Assembly: GCF_018403325.1 (NCBI RefSeq)
Contig: NZ_BOSL01000001.1
Coordinates: 434,001 to 498,000 of the forward strand
Reading direction: 5' to 3'
Source of the DNA: Paenibacillus vini
Lineage (GTDB): Bacteria; Bacillota; Bacilli; Paenibacillales; Paenibacillaceae
Length of the DNA stretch: 64,000 nt
The translations under genes were made by a program, and so were the position numbers. Under the pieces are notes generated by a model. It was not told the DNA's origin. It saw nothing but the letters and a program-made list of their open reading frames with translations, and searched no databases. Shown in pieces: positions 7,747-16,329 of this stretch. The stretch's first letter is position 1. Every line of letters starts with the position of its first letter.

Positions 7747-8730
7747 ATGAAGTATCGGACATTGGGAAATACAGGGCTGAAGATCAGCGAGGTCAGTTTC
7801 GGGACGTGGGGAATTGGCGGGGACTGGGGAGGCTCGGATGATGCCGAGGCGCTGCGGGGCCTTGATTATGCCATTGGGCAGGGCGTCAATTTCTTCGATA
7901 CCGCGGACGTTTACGGCGGAGGTCATGCGGAGGAGCTGCTGGCGAAGGCGACCAAGGGCAAGGAAGACGAAGTACATATCGCCACCAAGTTCTGCCGGGC
8001 AGGAGACATTCATGACCCCCGCACCTACTCCGAAGCTTCGATCCGTGAGTATTGCGAGCGCAGTTTAAAGCGCTTGCAACGGGAGCGCATCGATTTGTAC
8101 CAAATTCATTGTCCTCCTTTTGAAATATTGAAGGATGGCCGGGTGTTTGAGGAATTGGATAAGCTTCAGGCCGAAGGCAAAATACGCCATTACGGCGTGA
8201 GCGTCGAGACGGTGGAGGAAGGGTTATTCTGTCTTGATGTTCCCGGCGTGAAGGCGCTGCAGGTGATCTTTAACCTGTTCCGGCAAAAGCCGGCCGAGCA
8301 GCTGCTTCCTAAGGCCGAGCAGTCGGGGGTCGGCATTCTTGTCCGATTGCCGCTGGCCAGCGGGCTGCTGACCGGCAAGTTTACGAAGGAGACGACGTTC
8401 AATTCGAACGATCACCGGAACTTTAACGCCAACGGCGAGGCATTCAATGTGGGCGAGACGTTCGCGGGGCTGCCGTTTGCCAAGGGCGTGGAGCTGGCAT
8501 CTGGGTTGTCCTGGATCGCCGAAGGCCGGGGCGACATGGCCCGCGCTTCGATGCGCTGGATTCTGGATCATCCGGAAGTCAGCTGCGTGATCCCGGGCTT
8601 CAAGAACGTTCGCCAGGTCGAAGACAATCTGGGTACGCTGGAGGTACCGTCTTTTACTCCTGAAGAACTGGAACGCTTACGTGATTATTATCTCAGCCAG
8701 GTGGCAGAGCATATTCGCGGAGCATATTAA
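7747..8730 (+). CDS. Aldo/keto reductase
   Basis: 327-residue NADPH-dependent aldo/keto reductase with a TIM-barrel fold. Catalytic residues can be placed at Asp and Tyr in FFDTADVYGGGHAEELL (residues about 50-57), Lys in HIATKF and His in YQIHCPPF. The cofactor-binding end shows SWIAEGRGDMARASMRWIL and CVIPGFKNVRQVEDNL. It belongs to the general YhdN/YccK-like AKR group; the substrate is unknown. AGGAGGGA precedes ATG 7747. It may be co-transcribed with the small membrane gene 28 bases downstream. Confidence 0.9.
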   Translation: MKYRTLGNTGLKISEVSFGTWGIGGDWGGSDDAEALRGLDYAIGQGVNFFDTADVYGGGHAEELLAKATKGKEDEVHIATKFCRAGDIHDPRTYSEASIREYCERSLKRLQRERIDLYQIHCPPFEILKDGRVFEELDKLQAEGKIRHYGVSVETVEEGLFCLDVPGVKALQVIFNLFRQKPAEQLLPKAEQSGVGILVRLPLASGLLTGKFTKETTFNSNDHRNFNANGEAFNVGETFAGLPFAKGVELASGLSWIAEGRGDMARASMRWILDHPEVSCVIPGFKNVRQVEDNLGTLEVPSFTPEELERLRDYYLSQVAEHIRGAY

Positions 8731-8758
8731 GATATACAAGAGGGAGTGAGAGAAACGA

Positions 8759-9235
8759 ATGCTGGAATGGGCTGAACAGACGGACGGAATCTGGCAATAC
8801 GTCGCGCTATTCTTGTTGGCGGCGGCGCCTTGGCTGGATGTATTTATCGTCGTTCCGGCCGGTATTGTATGGGGGTTATCGCCTGTCGCCGTCGCGGTCG
8901 TCGGTTTTGCGGGCAACTTTATCATGATCGTACTGCTGGGACTACTATTTCATACTTACCGGAATTGGCGGGATAAGCGAAGGTTGAAGAAGGGAATTGT
9001 TGAGGAGAGCAAAAGGGAAACGAGAGCGAAGAACCTGTGGGAGCGCTTTGGTCTTCCGGGGTTGGCGCTGCTGGCGCCGGTGCTCGTAGGCACGGATCTT
9101 GCGGCTTTGATGGCGTTGACCTTCGGCTCCTCACGCACCCGGGTGATCGGCTGGATGGGTGTCAGCCTGGCGGTTTGGACGGTCATCATGACGCTGGGGT
9201 CCGTGTATGGATTCAGTTATATTAACTGGATCTGA
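8759..9235 (+). CDS. Small multidrug export-type membrane protein (PF06695-like)
   Basis: 158-residue membrane protein with about four hydrophobic helices and a central basic loop (RNWRDKRRLKKGIVEESKRE). The pattern FLLAAAPWLDVFIVVPAGIVWGLSP and the later GLALLAPVLVGTDLAAL block suggest the family named small multidrug export protein, which has little experimental support. AGGGAGTGAGAG precedes ATG 8759. A long hairpin follows. The function is not established. Confidence 0.75.
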   Translation: MLEWAEQTDGIWQYVALFLLAAAPWLDVFIVVPAGIVWGLSPVAVAVVGFAGNFIMIVLLGLLFHTYRNWRDKRRLKKGIVEESKRETRAKNLWERFGLPGLALLAPVLVGTDLAALMALTFGSSRTRVIGWMGVSLAVWTVIMTLGSVYGFSYINWI

Positions 9236-9293
9236 CCGCATGACCCGATGAGCGCAAACCATAGGGCTTACCGAAAAGTAAATAAAGACAATC

Positions 9294-9343
9294 AAATGGC
9301 GGTGCTATGGAGATGTAGATAATCTATGCACCGCCATTTTGTA
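9294..9343 (+). terminator. Hairpin, probable terminator
   Basis: AAATGGCGGTGC (9294-9305) pairs perfectly with GCACCGCCATTT (9328-9339) across a 22-base loop and is followed by only a short T run (TTTTG). It lies about 60 bases after the small membrane gene. It may act in both directions. Confidence 0.6.
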
Positions 9344-9412
9344 TATTCTTGGTGCCTGAAGAACAAAAAGGGCCTTCCCTCCAGTCTGGTTCACTGCATG
9401 TTTTAGTTTTCA

Positions 9413-9480
9413 CTACCATACAAGTATGGTAGCATTAACTTGTGAGTACGCTTTCATGGGAATTGAAAAGTTCAACTGAA
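9413..9480. promoter_or_regulatory. GntR-type operator before the xylan-utilisation regulatory operon
   Basis: CTACCATACAAGTATGGTAG (9413-9432) is a perfect inverted repeat (9-bp arms, AA centre) lying 63 bases before the first YesN-type gene. The same arms occur within the long palindrome beside the GntR gene (25970-25989). Both copies are also followed by the same second motif, GGAAYTGAAAAGTTSAA (9459-9475 here, 25993-26009 there). Between them a catabolite-repression-like word, TGAGTACGCTTTCA (9443-9456), matches the cre consensus except at two positions. The likely binder is the GntR protein encoded at 25257-25943. Confidence 0.75.
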
Positions 9481-9494
9481 GGGGCGGATGAAAA

Positions 9495-11042
9495 ATGATG
9501 AATGTGCTTTTGGTAGATGATGAGCCCTGGGTGCTGGAGGGACTCCGCACCATGGTGAATTGGGAGACTCACGGGTTTCAGGTATGCGGGGAAGCTCTGA
9601 ACGGGCCCGATGCGCTCAAGATGATCCAGGAACTGCGGCCTGAGCTTGTCGTTACCGACATCAATATGCCTGTTCTGAGCGGGTTGGAGCTTGTGGAACA
9701 ATCCAACAAGACGCTGACACGGCCACCCAAATTTGTCATATTAAGCGGGTATGACAATTTCAACTACGCCCTTACAGCAATGAGACACAAGGTTACGGAG
9801 TATTTGCTTAAGCCGATCGACGAGGATGAGATCGGAACTATATTGGAGCGGGTAGGGAGAACGATCCGGGAGGAGCTTGCCACGGAACAGAACCAGAGCC
9901 GCGTGCAGTTCCTGTTCACGAATAATCTCCTGAACCGGTTCATCCAAGGGGAATATAACGAGAATTTGGAACGGCAGGCGGTACGCTCGCTGGATTTGGA
10001 GCCTGGAGCCAAGCTAACCTGCGTACTGATTGAAGCCGTCCCTGGTACGGATGATTTAAGACATCGGGTACGGGAATATTTCTCGAAAGAGAGGGACCGG
10101 TCGTTTCTGGACAGCGCGGGAAGAGTCGGGGTGATCCTCCCGGTGGATGTTTACTCTTCGGCGCGCCTGGAGGAAATTGGCCTGCGGATGCACAGGGAGC
10201 TTTCCGCCGACTTGAATCGGCCCGTCATTATAACGTTTAGCGATTCACGGGACGGAATCCCGTCCATTCGGGAATTGTATTTGCAGGCGCTGGAGGTCGT
10301 TAAATGTAAGCGCAGTCATGGTAAAGAGGGCGTTTTTTACTATAAATACTGCAAACAACCGGCAGGAGCGGACGATATCTTCAAAGAGAAAATAAAGCAG
10401 CTGATCGAAAAGGTGCTTGCTGACGATAAGGACAAGATTAGCTGCCTGGTTGATGAATTACAGGCCCTTTTTGTTTCCGGGCTGCACAGCATCGAAATCG
10501 CCAAGTCCCATATTGCCGATCTGGAGCTGACGCTGTGCAATCGGGTTGCGGCCAAGAACGGGGAACCCGATGCTTTAATGAAAAGCATGTGGGAACAGTA
10601 CGGCAGCTTGACCGGAATAGACAACTATCCCGGCCTAAAGAAGTACGTGCAAGCTCTATGTCTGGAGGCGGCCTCGCTCCTTTCACGGCTGGACCTGCAA
10701 AATGAAAACAACACGATTTTTCATGTCATCCAATACGTGGAACGGGAATACAAGAACAAGCTGCAGCTTCAGGACCTGGCTAAACATTTTCATATGAACG
10801 CCACTTATCTGGGGCAATTGTTCAAGAAAGAAACCGGCAAGCCGTTCAACGAATATCTGAATGAGAAACGGATTGAGGAAGCGAAAAGTCTGCTCAAGCG
10901 AACGCAGATCAAAATATCCGAGGTGGCGCTGCAGGTGGGCTATCCGAATACGGATTATTTTATTAGCAAATTTAAGAGCAGCACCGGGATGCTGCCTTCG
11001 GCATATAAACACGAGGCTGAAAAGAAACAGGCAGATCAATAG
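9495..11042 (+). CDS. Response regulator, YesN type (receiver plus AraC-family HTH)
   Basis: 515-residue regulator. The receiver holds the acidic pair DD(8-9) and phospho-acceptor Asp55 in VVTDINMP, with the conserved Lys in LLKPID. A middle region of about 250 residues without a clear motif follows. The C-terminal AraC-type double HTH (about 410-510) includes LQDLAKHFHMNATYLGQLFK and the second helix pair ISEVALQVGYPNTDYFISKF. YesN-type regulators activate sugar-uptake operons once phosphorylated. Start at ATG 9495 or 9498 after GGGGCGG. It is followed 15 bases later by the sensor kinase gene, then by a second regulator of the same type, an unusual two-regulator arrangement. Confidence 0.92.
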   Translation: MMNVLLVDDEPWVLEGLRTMVNWETHGFQVCGEALNGPDALKMIQELRPELVVTDINMPVLSGLELVEQSNKTLTRPPKFVILSGYDNFNYALTAMRHKVTEYLLKPIDEDEIGTILERVGRTIREELATEQNQSRVQFLFTNNLLNRFIQGEYNENLERQAVRSLDLEPGAKLTCVLIEAVPGTDDLRHRVREYFSKERDRSFLDSAGRVGVILPVDVYSSARLEEIGLRMHRELSADLNRPVIITFSDSRDGIPSIRELYLQALEVVKCKRSHGKEGVFYYKYCKQPAGADDIFKEKIKQLIEKVLADDKDKISCLVDELQALFVSGLHSIEIAKSHIADLELTLCNRVAAKNGEPDALMKSMWEQYGSLTGIDNYPGLKKYVQALCLEAASLLSRLDLQNENNTIFHVIQYVEREYKNKLQLQDLAKHFHMNATYLGQLFKKETGKPFNEYLNEKRIEEAKSLLKRTQIKISEVALQVGYPNTDYFISKFKSSTGMLPSAYKHEAEKKQADQ

Positions 11043-11057
11043 CAGGATGGTGCGGAA

Positions 11058-12875
11058 ATGTTGAAGAGGCGATTCAAGTTCAGAAAAATTGTAAACGATA
11101 TTCCCTTGAATTATAAATTTATTCTGATTTACCTGATCGGCGTACTGCTGCCCATCATCATTATTCATCTCGTTGTAATGAACCGTATGTCGGACCTCAT
11201 TAAGGCTCGGGAGCAGCAGAACCTTGAAATCTCGCTGGAACGGGCCAGAAAGGACATCCATGATTTCATGGACGGCGGAGTGGCCGTCAGCCATGCCCTG
11301 AATACGGATAAGACGCTCTATGAAATGATGGACCGGACTTATAAATCCGAGGTGGATTTCTACGAGACGTTCGATGAACAGCTTCGCAACCGGGTAAGCA
11401 GCTATATTCCGGTAAACAATCAGCTCCAACGGATCGGCATCTACACGAACAATCCCACGATCGTGTCGGGGGGCAATTACCATGTGATTGATGATGAGGT
11501 TCGAAACAGCGATTGGTACCGGTTATGGAATGAATCCAGCGACCCGGTTCTGGTGGCCGCCTACCGGGCAACCGAAGTGAGTAACCGGACCTCAACGGTC
11601 CCTTATTTAAGCGTGATCGAGGAATTGGATTACTTCGACGTTTACGATAGATATTTCAAATTGCTTCGTATCGATATCGACCTCAGTAAAATTTATGACG
11701 TAATTGTCCGGGAGCAGAAGTACTTGGATCTGTACTTGGTCAACGAACATAACGAAATCATTATGTCGGCAGAAAGCGGCTATCAGCGGGAAGTTACCGA
11801 TAACTATCCGTTATTTCAGTTAACCGGCGATCAGAAGGATAAAGACGTTCGTACGGTGTCTATCGGTACGGCCCGGTACGTAAAGGGCTGGAAGCTGGTC
11901 GGCGTCCCACAAGGCAAGAGAGTGGCGAAGGCCATGTTCGAAATGCAAGTATCGATCGGCGTGCTTGCCGCGGTAATTACATTGTTTACGTCCGTTTTTA
12001 TTTATATCATGCTTAGATCTTATAATTACCGGGTGAAGAGGCTGTCCCGGCACATGCAGAAGGTCACGAACGAGAAGTTCGACCTGATTCGGATCGATGA
12101 AGGCCGCGACGAGATCGGCGGATTGATTCAGAATTTCAATATGATGACCGCGCGGATCAACTCCCTGATCAACAATGTTTATAAATTGGAGATTCAGAAG
12201 AAAAGCCTGGAGATGGAGCGGGTACGGGCGGAGTTGAATTTCCTGCAAAGCCAGATGAATCCGCACTTTCTGTTCAACACGCTGAATGCAATTCTCGTCG
12301 TCTGTACGAAATACGAGTATTCCGAAGTTACGGATATTATCAAGAGCCTGTCCAAGCTGCTCCGGAGACTGCTTAGCTGGAAGGAAGATCTGGTGACCCT
12401 GGAGGAAGAGATCCTGTTCACCGAAATGTATCTCAAGATCGAGAAGTTCAGATTCAGGGATAAATTTGAATACAGGTTTGATATATCAGAGGATGTGCTG
12501 CATTACAAGATTCCGAAGATGAGCATTCAACCGCTTGTTGAAAATTCCTGCAAGCACGGCATTCAGGCCGTGGACGAGGCGGGAATCATCACGATCAGCG
12601 CGGAGCTCGCCGACGGTCGGCTTCGAATTGCCGTTTCCGATAACGGAAAGGGGATCGAGCCGGTCAAGCTAAGAGAAATGATTCTTGCCGTTCGCAGCGA
12701 GAATGTCTCCGGCAACAGCATCGGAATTCGGAATGTATACCGCAGACTGGAGCTTTATTATGACGATCTGGTCCGTTTTGACATTGTGAGCCAGCCGAAT
12801 AAAGGAACGGAGGTCTCCTTTGAAATTCCCATCAAACAACTAAACCAACAAGAAGGACTGGACAAGGGGGAATAA
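11058..12875 (+). CDS. Sensor histidine kinase, YesM type (HisKA_7TM-less, HAMP plus His_kinase)
   Basis: 605-residue membrane sensor. A first hydrophobic helix (FILIYLIGVLLPIIIIHLVV, about residues 22-41) is followed by an extracellular sensing region of about 250 residues, a second helix near 300-320 (GVLAAVITLFTSVFIYIML), a HAMP-like linker, the phospho-acceptor His403 in SQMNPHFLFNTLNA, and an ATPase domain with the N box LVENSCKHGI and G box VSDNGKGI. It probably senses a xylo-oligosaccharide or the loaded binding protein and phosphorylates one or both flanking regulators; the ligand is inferred from context. It is spaced 3 bases from the downstream regulator, so the three are one operon. 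Confidence 0.92.
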   Translation: MLKRRFKFRKIVNDIPLNYKFILIYLIGVLLPIIIIHLVVMNRMSDLIKAREQQNLEISLERARKDIHDFMDGGVAVSHALNTDKTLYEMMDRTYKSEVDFYETFDEQLRNRVSSYIPVNNQLQRIGIYTNNPTIVSGGNYHVIDDEVRNSDWYRLWNESSDPVLVAAYRATEVSNRTSTVPYLSVIEELDYFDVYDRYFKLLRIDIDLSKIYDVIVREQKYLDLYLVNEHNEIIMSAESGYQREVTDNYPLFQLTGDQKDKDVRTVSIGTARYVKGWKLVGVPQGKRVAKAMFEMQVSIGVLAAVITLFTSVFIYIMLRSYNYRVKRLSRHMQKVTNEKFDLIRIDEGRDEIGGLIQNFNMMTARINSLINNVYKLEIQKKSLEMERVRAELNFLQSQMNPHFLFNTLNAILVVCTKYEYSEVTDIIKSLSKLLRRLLSWKEDLVTLEEEILFTEMYLKIEKFRFRDKFEYRFDISEDVLHYKIPKMSIQPLVENSCKHGIQAVDEAGIITISAELADGRLRIAVSDNGKGIEPVKLREMILAVRSENVSGNSIGIRNVYRRLELYYDDLVRFDIVSQPNKGTEVSFEIPIKQLNQQEGLDKGE

Positions 12876-12878
12876 AGC

Positions 12879-14420
12879 ATGCGCTTTAAAGTGATCTTGA
12901 TCGATGATGAGCCCGCTGCGTTGGAAGGCATGCAGTTATGGATCGATTGGGAGAAGCTCGGGTTTGAAATATGCGGCACCTGCAGCAACGGGGCCGAAGG
13001 TTTAAGAAGCATTGAGGAGCTGAAGCCGGACCTCGTGGTCACCGATGTGAATATGCCGCTGATGGACGGACTGGAAATGATCGGCGCTTGGCAGAAGAAC
13101 GGTGATCGGAAGGTCAACTTTGTCATAGTGAGCGGATACAGCGAATTTGACTATGCGCGGAGAGCAATGAGCTTCGGCATCCTGCATTATTTACTGAAAC
13201 CGATCGACCAGGATGAAGCCGAGAAGGAGCTGCAGACCGTTTATCAGGAAATTCTGCACGAATACGAACGCCAACAGATCAGCCAAGTTGCCTCTTATGA
13301 AGAAACTGTCGGCCTGTTAAAGAAATTGGTAACCAAAGAGCCGCCTACCCAGAGCGAGCTGACGGTTCTGGAACGTTTGTCCGGCATCCGGGAGACCTGG
13401 AATCTTTGCCTGGTGAAATGCGATCCGCCGGTCTACTCGCAGCTACGGGAAACGGCGGCTTCGTTGTTGTCCGATCGGGAAGGTATTTATCTGATTGATC
13501 TTGAGATGCATTGCTTCGGTATTGTTTTCGGGTATGATCCTGCAAGGGGACAGAGGGACGAATCGTGGGAAATTTTAAGGGAGCTGTCACAGATCTACTC
13601 CTCTTATCACGTCTTTATGTCTGTTGGGGCCGGCGAATCATCGCTGTTCCATCTGGAAAATTGCTATAGGACGGCTAGAGAAGCAATCGTTCATAACTTT
13701 TACGATCCTGCATACGCCGCCATCAAGGAGTATGAGGCGGTCAGGAGCTGCCGATTTCAGTACGACTACGACCAGATCCGGCTGATCGACGGCATAGCGG
13801 GCGCGATGAATCTGCTGGATGTCTCCGGTTTTGAGGAGGCGGTGGAATCGGCGGCGCGAAGTTTCCGGGAGATGGAGATTGTACCGGAGATCGTCAAGAA
13901 AATCGTGATTCATTTGATGTACAAAATCATGGAGTATTTACGGGAATCGGACGGGGAACAGGTCGAGTCCCTGTTAGCGAAATATAATCTTCTGCTTTCG
14001 GGGCTGTCGGACGCCGTGCTTCTCCTGGATGACTTAATGGGCCATCTGCTTAATTGCGGCAGGGATACAATCCAAATGATGCACCGCGAACAGTCGCTCA
14101 AGTCGCAAGGCATTATTCAGGAGATCAATGAATACATCCGCGGACATTACCGGGAAGCTCTGACCATCAAAAGGCTGTCGGAGGTTTTCTATTTGCATCC
14201 GGTATACCTGGGGCAGCTTCTGCAGCGGAAGAACGGCATTAGCTTTAACGAGTTCGTCCACAACCTTCGGATCGAAGAAGCCGTCACACACCTTAAGCAA
14301 AATCGGCAAAAAAACAGTGAAATCGCAGAGAAAGTAGGTTACGCCAACTACGGCCAATTTTTAAAACAGTTCGAAAAAAGGATGGGTATGTCCCCAAATG
14401 AATTCAAAAACAGGAACTAA
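12879..14420 (+). CDS. Second response regulator, YesN type
   Basis: 513-residue paralogue of the regulator at 9495, with receiver Asp56 in VVTDVNMPLMDG, conserved Lys in LLKPIDQDE and a C-terminal AraC-type HTH pair (IKRLSEVFYLHPVYLGQLLQ; NSEIAEKVGYANYGQFLKQF). Both receivers keep all catalytic residues, so both could accept phosphate from the single kinase between them. The second HTH is less typical (NYGQF in place of the usual NYFSK-type words), suggesting a different DNA target. Start ATG 12879 is 3 bases after the kinase stop. About 125 bases separate it from the binding-protein gene. Confidence 0.92.
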   Translation: MRFKVILIDDEPAALEGMQLWIDWEKLGFEICGTCSNGAEGLRSIEELKPDLVVTDVNMPLMDGLEMIGAWQKNGDRKVNFVIVSGYSEFDYARRAMSFGILHYLLKPIDQDEAEKELQTVYQEILHEYERQQISQVASYEETVGLLKKLVTKEPPTQSELTVLERLSGIRETWNLCLVKCDPPVYSQLRETAASLLSDREGIYLIDLEMHCFGIVFGYDPARGQRDESWEILRELSQIYSSYHVFMSVGAGESSLFHLENCYRTAREAIVHNFYDPAYAAIKEYEAVRSCRFQYDYDQIRLIDGIAGAMNLLDVSGFEEAVESAARSFREMEIVPEIVKKIVIHLMYKIMEYLRESDGEQVESLLAKYNLLLSGLSDAVLLLDDLMGHLLNCGRDTIQMMHREQSLKSQGIIQEINEYIRGHYREALTIKRLSEVFYLHPVYLGQLLQRKNGISFNEFVHNLRIEEAVTHLKQNRQKNSEIAEKVGYANYGQFLKQFEKRMGMSPNEFKNRN

Positions 14421-14545
14421 TATTTTTAGGGGTAATGCTTTAATTGCGATATAGTTCCAGTTTGGCAGCGCTTTTACAATAAAGATAAGTTACATGAAAG
14501 GGCTTTCAAGTCTAGATGTAACAAATATATTCGGAGGTGCTTTAC

Positions 14546-16252
14546 ATGGGGGGCAAGTCCAAATCGATTTTCCGGCTTGGCGTAATCATGTTGTTATCGC
14601 TCAGTGTTATCCTGTCGGGATGCGGCGGCGGAAATAACAAAGTTGCAAATTCCGGAAAAGGCAATAACGGCAATAGCGGACAAGTAACCGGGGAGAATGC
14701 CGCAAATGGAGTGGAACCGTTTGAAATTTCTGTTTTCATTGGTCAGCCCGACCAGCAACCAACACCCGACAACAAGATCTACAAATTAATTAAAGAAAAG
14801 ACAGGCGCATCTTTTAAATTCGAGTTCCTGGCAGGCGACATTGACCAAAAGCTTGGCGTTATGATCGCAGGCGGCGACTATCCGGACATGATGACAGCGA
14901 ATCAAAAGCTAACGGCGGCAGGCGCGTTTATCCCGCTCGAAGATTTGATTGAAGAACATGCTCCGAACTTGAAGAAGCATTATGAGAAGTACTGGAACAT
15001 GATGAAAGACCCTAACGACGGTCACATTTACAATCTTCCTAACTACGGTGCGACGAATGCAGACGTTAACTCTTCCTGGTATTCTGGTCCAGCCTTCTGG
15101 ATTCAAAAGGACGTATTGGCAGAAGCAGGATATCCACAAGTTAAAACATTGGATCAATACTTTGACCTGATTAAAGAATACAAGGCAAAACATCCGGAAA
15201 TCGACGGAACGCCGACGGTTGGCTTTGAAATTCTGAACTATGACTGGAAAAACTGGGGTCTGTTTAACCCGCCTCAGCATTTGATCGGTCATCCGAATGA
15301 TGGCGGCGTAGTCGTTAAAGACGGAGTAGCAGAAATTTTCGCCGATAAGGACTTTGCAAAACAGTATTATCAAAAGTTGAACCAAATGAATGCCGAAGGC
15401 GTCATTGACAAAGAAACGTTCACTCAAAACTTTGACCAATATATGGCCAAACTCTCCAGCGGCGCAGTTCTGGGTATGTTTGACCAACACTGGAACTTCC
15501 AAAAAGCAGAAGACGTACTGATTACCCAAAAGAAAGATAATCGAACCTACGTCGGTCTTCCGCTTGTATTTGATGAAAGCATCAAGGATCATTACAAAGA
15601 TCGTCCGGCTCTGAACCTGAATAACGGTTTCGGCATTACTGTCAACGCATCCGAAGAACAACAAATTAGAATCATCAAGCTGTTGGATACGTTGATTCAA
15701 GAAGATTGGCAAAAAATCTTGGCCTGGGGTATCGAAGGCGAAGATTACATTGTCAAAGACGGCCGCTTCATGAAAACGCAAGAACAACGCGATCAGTTTA
15801 CCGATGCAACCTGGAAACTGGCGAATAAAGCCGATTCCTTCTTCGGTCAAGCTCCAAAAATGGAGGGTTTATTCTCGGACGGAAATGCTACCGACGGCGC
15901 TGCTCAGCCTGAGGAAATGCAGGCTGCTTTGAGAGATTATGATAAGGAATTCCTCTCCAAATACGGATACAGCACTTATGTTGACTTCTTCAGCCCGGCT
16001 CCTGAGAACGATATTGCCTACCCGGCATGGTCTGTTGATTTGGTAGACGGATCTGAGGCGAAAATCGCAAATACGAAGCTAAACGAGTTGCAAACGAAGT
16101 TCTTGCCAAAGGCAATCCTGGCAAAACCGGGAGAGTTCGAAAGCGTATGGGCTGACTATGTCAAAGAAATCGGCAAAGTCAACATCAAAGCCTACGAAGA
16201 CCGTATTAATGAAGTGCTGCAATGGAGAAAGGACTCTTGGACAGTGAAATAA
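14546..16252 (+). CDS. ABC transporter sugar-binding lipoprotein, LplA type
   Basis: 568-residue extracellular solute-binding protein. The N-terminus has a basic start, a hydrophobic core and the lipobox VILSGC, followed by a Gly/Asn/Ser-rich linker, so it is expected to be a membrane-anchored lipoprotein. Size and style (family 1 of the large LplA/YtcQ class) fit import of oligosaccharides through the two permeases downstream. Given GH67, GH10 and GH43 in the same operon, aldouronate xylo-oligosaccharides are the likely cargo (inference). ATG 14546 follows TCGGAGGTGC. The leader 14495-14508 holds a cre-like palindrome TGAAAGGGCTTTCA lacking the central CG. Confidence 0.9.
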   Translation: MGGKSKSIFRLGVIMLLSLSVILSGCGGGNNKVANSGKGNNGNSGQVTGENAANGVEPFEISVFIGQPDQQPTPDNKIYKLIKEKTGASFKFEFLAGDIDQKLGVMIAGGDYPDMMTANQKLTAAGAFIPLEDLIEEHAPNLKKHYEKYWNMMKDPNDGHIYNLPNYGATNADVNSSWYSGPAFWIQKDVLAEAGYPQVKTLDQYFDLIKEYKAKHPEIDGTPTVGFEILNYDWKNWGLFNPPQHLIGHPNDGGVVVKDGVAEIFADKDFAKQYYQKLNQMNAEGVIDKETFTQNFDQYMAKLSSGAVLGMFDQHWNFQKAEDVLITQKKDNRTYVGLPLVFDESIKDHYKDRPALNLNNGFGITVNASEEQQIRIIKLLDTLIQEDWQKILAWGIEGEDYIVKDGRFMKTQEQRDQFTDATWKLANKADSFFGQAPKMEGLFSDGNATDGAAQPEEMQAALRDYDKEFLSKYGYSTYVDFFSPAPENDIAYPAWSVDLVDGSEAKIANTKLNELQTKFLPKAILAKPGEFESVWADYVKEIGKVNIKAYEDRINEVLQWRKDSWTVK

Positions 16253-16263
16253 GGTTTTGAATT

Positions 16264-16299
16264 GGAAGGTGGGAGGCGGTCATAAGCCTTCCACTTTCC
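16264..16299 (+). promoter_or_regulatory. Intercistronic stem-loop after the binding-protein gene
   Basis: GGAAGGTGGGAGGC (16264-16277) can pair with GCCTTCCACTTTCC (16286-16299) using a few G-U pairs, with an 8-base loop and no T run. Such hairpins after binding-protein genes commonly stabilise the upstream message, giving more binding protein than permease. The function is inferred from position. Confidence 0.55.
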
Positions 16300-16329
16300 G
16301 AAATAATAGGTTTTGGGGAGAAAAAAACT

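Noticed and set aside
14909-15850. 313-codon minus-strand frame
   Set aside because: Shadow of the LplA-type binding-protein gene; no family features or start signals.
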